From Candidatus Phocaeicola gallistercoris (GTDB lineage: Bacteria; Bacteroidota; Bacteroidia; Bacteroidales; Bacteroidaceae): a stretch of 34,818 nucleotides of DNA. The notes under the pieces were generated by a model, which had not been told where the DNA came from, ran no database searches, and saw only the letters and a program-made list of their open reading frames with translations. The stretch spans positions 1 to 34,818 of the forward strand of contig DXCG01000165.1 in assembly GCA_019116145.1 (NCBI GenBank). The letters run 5' to 3'. Shown in pieces: positions 29,324 to 34,818 of the stretch. The translations under genes and the position numbers were made by a program. The stretch's first letter is position 1. Each line of letters begins with the position of its first letter.

Positions 29324-30904
29324 ATGTTCAACAAACATCCAAAAGGTCTGATAGCAGCGGCATTAGCCAATATGGGAGAACGTTTCGGCTTCTATATCAT
29401 GATGGCTATCTTGACCCTATTCATTTCCGCAAAATTCGGTTTATCGGAAACAACAACCGGATATATTTATTCTGCTTTTTATGCCTCCATTTACATTTTA
29501 GCCCTTGTAGGAGGTATCATTGCAGATAAAACAAAAAATTTTAAAGGAACCATTATGGTCGGGCTCATCATGATGGCAATTGGCTATGTCATCATTGCAT
29601 GGCCAACCGTTACTCCTGTATCGACAAACAGTTCACGTTTGCCTTTCTTGCTTACAATCACCTGCATAGGATTGGCAGTCATTGCTTTCGGGAACGGTTT
29701 ATTTAAAGGCAACCTGCAAGCCTTAGTCGGACAGATGTACGATGATAAAAAGTACACATCGCTTCGTGATGCCGGTTTCCAGATATTCTACATGTTTATC
29801 AATGTAGGTGCAGTATTTGCACCATTTATTGCCATTGGTGTTCGTAACTGGTGGCTGAAATTAAAAGGTTTCGACTATAATGCCACACTACCGGAGCTAT
29901 GTCATTTATATTTGGAGCAAGGTGAAAACGGTATGAACGCCCAAGCATTGGACAATTTACATACCCTCTCTCAAGAAGTCTCACTAAATGGATTCGACTA
30001 TAACAGCATTGATGATTTCTGCATTTCCTACCTTGATGCATTCAATACCGGTTTCCATTTTGCTTTTATGGCTGCAATTATTGCCATGTTAATCTCATTG
30101 GCTATCTATTTAGGAAATAAAGCCAAATTCCCCGATCCGGGTAAAAAAGCAACCGAGACGAAAAACAACACGACAAACGAACTTAGTAAAGAAGAGATTA
30201 AAATCGATGCGACAGAAATTCGTCAACGCATCTATGCTCTGTTTGCTGTATTCGGCATAGTTATTTTCTTTTGGTTATCGTTCCATCAAAATGGATATTC
30301 TTTAACATATTTTGCCCGCGATTATGTCGATTTGAGCATCATCAATATCGATTTAGGCTTCACACAAATAAAAGGAGCTGAAATTTTCCAAGCTGTAAAC
30401 CCATTTTTTGTTGTTTTCTTAACCCCAATCATCATGTGGTTATTCGGCAGTTTGAAACGTAAAGGAAAAGAACCTTCTACCCCAATGAAGATAGCAATTG
30501 GTATGGGTATTGCAGCCTTAGCTTATTTATTCTTAATGATTTTCTCTTTAACATTGCCTGCAAAAGATGTATTATCTACCATGTCTGCCGAACAAATAGA
30601 TGCAATTCGTGTAACCCCGTGGATTATGATCGGACTATATTTTATCCTTACTGTAGCCGAATTATTCATATCACCACTCGGACTCTCATTTGTATCTAAA
30701 GTAGCACCACCACATTTACAGGGTTTAATGCAAGGGTGTTGGCTGGCAGCCACTGCTGTAGGAAACTCTTTGCTATTCATTGGTGGATTACTTTATACCA
30801 GTGTTCCTATTTGGGCATGTTGGTTAGTTTTCGTTGCTGCAACAGGCATTTCAATGATCGTTATGTTATCGATGGTAAGATGGCTGGAGCGCGTTGCAAA
30901 ATAA
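29324..30904 (+). CDS. POT/PTR2-family peptide MFS transporter (variant motif)
   Basis: NMGERFGFYIMMAILTLFISAKFGLSETTTGYIYSAFYASIYILALVGGIIADK; FGNGLFKGNLQALVGQMY; multiple TMs. Confidence 0.88.
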   Translation: MFNKHPKGLIAAALANMGERFGFYIMMAILTLFISAKFGLSETTTGYIYSAFYASIYILALVGGIIADKTKNFKGTIMVGLIMMAIGYVIIAWPTVTPVSTNSSRLPFLLTITCIGLAVIAFGNGLFKGNLQALVGQMYDDKKYTSLRDAGFQIFYMFINVGAVFAPFIAIGVRNWWLKLKGFDYNATLPELCHLYLEQGENGMNAQALDNLHTLSQEVSLNGFDYNSIDDFCISYLDAFNTGFHFAFMAAIIAMLISLAIYLGNKAKFPDPGKKATETKNNTTNELSKEEIKIDATEIRQRIYALFAVFGIVIFFWLSFHQNGYSLTYFARDYVDLSIINIDLGFTQIKGAEIFQAVNPFFVVFLTPIIMWLFGSLKRKGKEPSTPMKIAIGMGIAALAYLFLMIFSLTLPAKDVLSTMSAEQIDAIRVTPWIMIGLYFILTVAELFISPLGLSFVSKVAPPHLQGLMQGCWLAATAVGNSLLFIGGLLYTSVPIWACWLVFVAATGISMIVMLSMVRWLERVAK

Positions 30905-30949
30905 TCACCTATCAAAAACAGAACATGCTATAATAAAGAATCAATATTT

Positions 30950-30994
30950 ACAAGAAACCCGGCTGACCACCATGTGTCGAGCCGGGTTTCTTGT
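30950..30994. terminator. Bidirectional terminator between convergent POT genes
   Basis: acaagaaacccggct (30950-30964) and agccgggtttcttgt (30980-30994), 15-bp perfect arms. Confidence 0.85.
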
Positions 30995-31030
30995 TTATGG
31001 AACATTCTTATTTCCTGTATCTATATTCTT

Positions 31031-32578
31031 CTACTCTATACCTTTCATCATTTTATGCAGCTTGCCCGACAATAGAAACAAAATAACAGCAGCTGTTCCA
31101 CTCATAAAGACAAACAACATGAAGAAATCGTATAAATTTTCAATCTGATATCCCAAAAACGATCTTGCAATCCCTTTTTCCGGATAATATCCACTTAGCA
31201 TACCGGCAAACTTATTGGCAGCCGAAGTACTAAGATACCATACTCCCATCAGCAGTGAAGAAAAACGTACCGGAGACAGTTTATAAACCAACGACAAGCC
31301 AATGGGTGCAAGGCACAACTCACCCATAGTATGAATAAGATACAAGCCTGTCAGCCACATCATGCTGACCTTAACGCCGGGAACAGCGTCTTTCACCCCA
31401 AAAGCAATAAACAAATATCCCAATGCCAGCAGGAGCAAACCTATCGCCTGTTTACAAGGAGAGTTGGGCTCAAGACCGCGTCTTCCAAGGAAAGACCATA
31501 TACTTGCAAAAACTGGTGCCAATACAACAATCATAATCGGATTGAACGATTGAAAATAAGCCGCCGGCATTTCCCAATTCCCGATATGCCTGTCTGTCTG
31601 CTCATCGGCAAAAAAAGTAAGCGAAGCACCAGCCTGCTCGTATGCTGCCCAAAAGAAAATAACAAAAAAGGCTATAATATAAATTACACCTATACGTATT
31701 TTTTCCACACGCGTCAGAGACTTATCTATAATAATAAAACATGGAATAACAATCGTAGTAGCATAGATCAACGAGCCTATCCAATCGGCTCCGGCAAAAT
31801 ATCCGGAACCTTCAGCCTGCCAATTTACAGAAAACAGCAATGTCAATACAACAATACTTGCCACCATCGAAGAAACTCGCCAGATTTTTTCAGAAGAAAC
31901 CGGTGCTGATACAACTTGCAGCTCTTTTTTCTTCGGCGCAACACCTACAGCGTTACCATCCGGATCGCAGATATACTTGTTTTTAAATAACTGAAAAACA
32001 AACGCTCCCAGTAACATCCCGATACATGCCGACAAAAATCCCCATTTGAAATCTTCCGGATGTCCTGTATTTCCAACAAGCCCGCATATCAACGGGGCGA
32101 TGGTAGAACCCACATTCACCCCCATATAAAAAATTGTAAATGCCGAATCTTTCCGTGTATCATCGGCTGTGTACAAATGACCGACCATGGTTGATATATT
32201 AGGCTTAAAGAAACCATTTCCCAATATCAGCAAACCCAATCCACAAAACATCAACCATTTAGCCAGTTCCATTTCACTGAAATAGCAGGCACTGAGAAAC
32301 AGCAAAAACTGTCCGAAAGCCATTGTCAATGCCCCTACAACAATCGACCGCCTGTTTCCCCAATACCGGTCGGCAATATAACCTCCAATCAACGGAGTCA
32401 GGTAAACCAATCCTGTATAACTTCCATATATCTGCGATGCCGTTTCTTTATCGAACAATAAAGCCTGTACCATATACAGCATAAACAATGCACGCATTCC
32501 ATAGTAACTGAAACGCTCCCACATCTCAGTCACAAACAATAAATACAATCCTTTTGGATGTCCTTTTGTTGTTCCCAT
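31031..32578 (-). CDS. POT/PTR2-family peptide MFS transporter (canonical motif)
   Basis: EMWERFSYYGMRALFMLYMVQ (ExxERFxYYG), GGYIADRYWGNRR, GNGFFKPNISTMVG, GELCLAPIGLS. Confidence 0.95.
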   Translation of the reverse strand: MGTTKGHPKGLYLLFVTEMWERFSYYGMRALFMLYMVQALLFDKETASQIYGSYTGLVYLTPLIGGYIADRYWGNRRSIVVGALTMAFGQFLLFLSACYFSEMELAKWLMFCGLGLLILGNGFFKPNISTMVGHLYTADDTRKDSAFTIFYMGVNVGSTIAPLICGLVGNTGHPEDFKWGFLSACIGMLLGAFVFQLFKNKYICDPDGNAVGVAPKKKELQVVSAPVSSEKIWRVSSMVASIVVLTLLFSVNWQAEGSGYFAGADWIGSLIYATTIVIPCFIIIDKSLTRVEKIRIGVIYIIAFFVIFFWAAYEQAGASLTFFADEQTDRHIGNWEMPAAYFQSFNPIMIVVLAPVFASIWSFLGRRGLEPNSPCKQAIGLLLLALGYLFIAFGVKDAVPGVKVSMMWLTGLYLIHTMGELCLAPIGLSLVYKLSPVRFSSLLMGVWYLSTSAANKFAGMLSGYYPEKGIARSFLGYQIENLYDFFMLFVFMSGTAAVILFLLSGKLHKMMKGIE

Positions 32579-32623
32579 GCTATATTCTCTTGAAAAATGT
32601 TTTTATTTTATACAAATTTGCTG

Positions 32624-32631
32624 CAAAAGTA
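32624..32631 (-). promoter_or_regulatory. Candidate -7 element (TACTTTTG) for the minus-strand POT gene
   Basis: GTTACTTTTGCAGC on the minus strand, about 46 nt upstream of the ATG at 32578. Confidence 0.45.
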
Positions 32632-32848
32632 ACATTTTTCCGCCTATTCTAAAACGGCAAATGCTTATATCTTCCGAAAACAAACTTCTAAAAACAGGCT
32701 GATAATAAAAAAACATCAAGACAAATTCCCTTAAACAAGCTGAGAAATATTATTTTTTCCACCGCTTCTCCTGCGAAATAACACCGCCTTTTCAACCGAC
32801 CATTTCGACCTTAATTAAAACCTTTTATTTAAAAACAATCTAAATAAT

Positions 32849-32879
32849 TTGTACAACAACCTCCAATCTTATATCTTTG
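32849..32879 (+). promoter_or_regulatory. Promoter of feoAB (TTG-N20-TATCTTTG)
   Basis: aatTTGtacaacaacctccaatcttaTATCTTTGcgg, about 20 nt upstream of the ATG. Confidence 0.65.
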
Positions 32880-32899
32880 CGGCAAATTAAATAAGCATT

Positions 32900-34818
32900 A
32901 TGAAATTATCGGATTTACAAACTGGCGAAAAAGGGGTTATCGTAAAAGTGTTAGGACATGGAGGTTTCCGCAAACGTATCATCGAAATGGGATTCATCAA
33001 AGGAAAAACAGTAGAAGTCCTCCTAAATGCTCCGTTAAAAGACCCTATCAAGTACAAAATCATGGGATATGAAATCTCACTGCGCAGGCAAGAAGCATCT
33101 ATGATTGAAATCGTCAGTGAGGAAGAAGCTAAGAATATAAAAGAAGAAACCCCTTTACAAACTCCGATAACAGAAAATATACCTATCACCGAAAGTATCT
33201 TAAAATCGATAGCACAAGGTAAAAGACGCACCATAAATGTAGCTTTAGTAGGAAATCCCAATTGTGGAAAAACATCCCTATTCAATGTCGCATCCGGATC
33301 GCACGAGCATGTAGGTAATTATAGTGGAGTAACAGTCGATGCCAAAGTCGGGCATTTTGAATTTCAAGGATATTCTTTTCAGCTTGTTGACTTGCCGGGA
33401 ACATATTCATTATCGGCATACAGTCCGGAAGAACTTTATGTACGAAAACATATCATCGAAAAGACTCCCGATGTCATCATTAATGTTGTCGATGCAGGCA
33501 ATCTTGAACGTAATTTATATCTGACTACCCAACTTATCGACATGAACGTGCGAATGGTTGTTGCCTTAAATATGTACGATGCTTTACAACACAGCGGAAA
33601 TACACTCGACTACAAAGCGTTAGGACATTTGTTAGGAGTTCCTATCGTCCCAACTGTTAGCCGGACAGGAAAAGGCATCGACAACCTGTTTCATGTCATT
33701 ATCGAATTGTATGAAGGAGCCGATTTTATCGGACAAAAAAATCAGGAAGAAGTCATGCAAGAATTCAGGGAATGGCACGATAAATATGTCCCCGACCACA
33801 AATTTGTAAACCATACACACGAAACCAATGAAATAAACGGAACCAGTTATATCCGGCATATCCACATCAATCATGGTCAGGAACTGGAGCGTTCCATCGA
33901 AGCCATAAAAAAGGAAATATGTAAAAATGAAAATATCCGTTACAAATATTCCACCCGTTTTTTAACTATTAAATTATTAGAAAACGATAAAGACATAGAA
34001 CAACATGTGATAGCCAATCTGCCTAATGGTGAGGAAATAATACACATAAGGAACAAAGAAGCAGAAAGAATAAAACAAAGCCTTCAGGAAGACAGCGAGC
34101 AAGCTATCACCGATGCGAAATACGGATTCATTTCGGGAGCATTGCGTGAGACCTATACCGAAAAGAATACAAACCCGGAAATGCTCACACGAGCTATCGA
34201 TCATATTGTAACCCACAGGATATGGGGATTTCCTATTTTCTTCATCTTCCTATACATCATGTTCGAATGTACCTTTACATTTGGTGCTTACCCACAAGAA
34301 TGGATAGAATGGTTGGTCGGACAAATCGGAAATTTAGTCCAAACCTACATGCCCGACGGCTCTTTGAAAGATTTAATCATCGACGGTATTATCGGAGGTG
34401 TGGGAGGAGTGATTGTTTTCTTGCCGAACATCTTGTTGCTATACATTTTCATTTCCTTTATGGAAGACTCAGGATACATGGCACGTGCTGCATTTATCAT
34501 GGATAAGATCATGCACAAAATGGGATTACATGGAAAATCTTTTATTCCACTCATTATGGGTTTTGGCTGCAATGTACCGGCTATCATGGCATCGAGAATT
34601 ATAGAAAGCCGCAAAGCACGCCTTGTCACCATGCTTATTAACCCACTGATGTCATGTAGCGCACGACTACCTATTTATTTAGTTTTGATTGGAGCTTTCT
34701 TTCCAAGCCAAGCAAGCTTGGTCTTACTCTCCATATATGCCATTGGAATTGTACTGGCTGTGCTAATGGCAAAAATATTCAGTAAATTTATCGTCAAAGG
34801 CGAGGACGCCCCTTTTGT
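32900..34818 (+). CDS. feoB: FeoA-FeoB fusion ferrous iron transporter, truncated at the window edge
   Basis: N-terminal FeoA SH3-like MKLSDLQTGEKGVIVKVLGHGGFRKRIIEMGFIKGKTVEV; FeoB GTPase NVALVGNPNCGKTSLFN, DLPGTYSLSAYSPEE; membrane GFGCNVPAIMASR. Not in the ORF track because it runs off the end. Confidence 0.95.
   Translation, partial: MKLSDLQTGEKGVIVKVLGHGGFRKRIIEMGFIKGKTVEVLLNAPLKDPIKYKIMGYEISLRRQEASMIEIVSEEEAKNIKEETPLQTPITENIPITESILKSIAQGKRRTINVALVGNPNCGKTSLFNVASGSHEHVGNYSGVTVDAKVGHFEFQGYSFQLVDLPGTYSLSAYSPEELYVRKHIIEKTPDVIINVVDAGNLERNLYLTTQLIDMNVRMVVALNMYDALQHSGNTLDYKALGHLLGVPIVPTVSRTGKGIDNLFHVIIELYEGADFIGQKNQEEVMQEFREWHDKYVPDHKFVNHTHETNEINGTSYIRHIHINHGQELERSIEAIKKEICKNENIRYKYSTRFLTIKLLENDKDIEQHVIANLPNGEEIIHIRNKEAERIKQSLQEDSEQAITDAKYGFISGALRETYTEKNTNPEMLTRAIDHIVTHRIWGFPIFFIFLYIMFECTFTFGAYPQEWIEWLVGQIGNLVQTYMPDGSLKDLIIDGIIGGVGGVIVFLPNILLLYIFISFMEDSGYMARAAFIMDKIMHKMGLHGKSFIPLIMGFGCNVPAIMASRIIESRKARLVTMLINPLMSCSARLPIYLVLIGAFFPSQASLVLLSIYAIGIVLAVLMAKIFSKFIVKGEDAPF

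Noticed and set aside
31331-31909. 192-aa plus-strand ORF
   Set aside because: Antisense to the canonical POT transporter; the translation is basic and Asn/Thr-rich with no domain.

Overview
This 34.8 kb AT-rich window looks like chromosomal Bacteroidales DNA. Supporting signs are Bacteroidetes-type promoters (TTG-N19/20-TAnnTTTG), a FeoA-FeoB fusion, lutABC, a ricin-domain GH2 enzyme and DUF3843-like content. In order it contains: a histidine kinase (truncated at the left edge) and an NtrC-type sigma54 activator, divergent from a five-gene TolC/HlyD/FtsX-permease/ATPase/FtsX-permease ABC efflux operon; then on the minus strand a NUC endonuclease, a stand-alone AlaX editing protein, a TPR protein, GlnRS and a large GH2 beta-galactosidase, followed by tRNA-Arg(UCU); then on the plus strand a PurF-like protein without the catalytic Cys, TilS, a hemerythrin/pseudo-receiver LuxR pair, lutABC, a DUF3843-like protein and a POT transporter; then a convergent second POT transporter and FeoAB (truncated at the right edge). 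I see no CRISPR array, transposon or prophage. The most interesting signals are: (1) a near-consensus -24/-12 promoter and two tandem GTGC-N6-GCAC palindromes exactly 21 bp apart, in the gap between the sigma54 activator and the efflux operon; (2) a two-gene module of a RIC/YtfE-like diiron protein that has lost the CCGG cysteines and an overlapping LuxR regulator with a degenerate receiver; (3) two short promoter-plus-terminator units without a gene, which are sRNA or leader candidates, one with an 8-codon ORF upstream of lutABC; (4) a PurF paralog with an inactivated glutaminase site. All calls come from reading the sequence. No database search was run.
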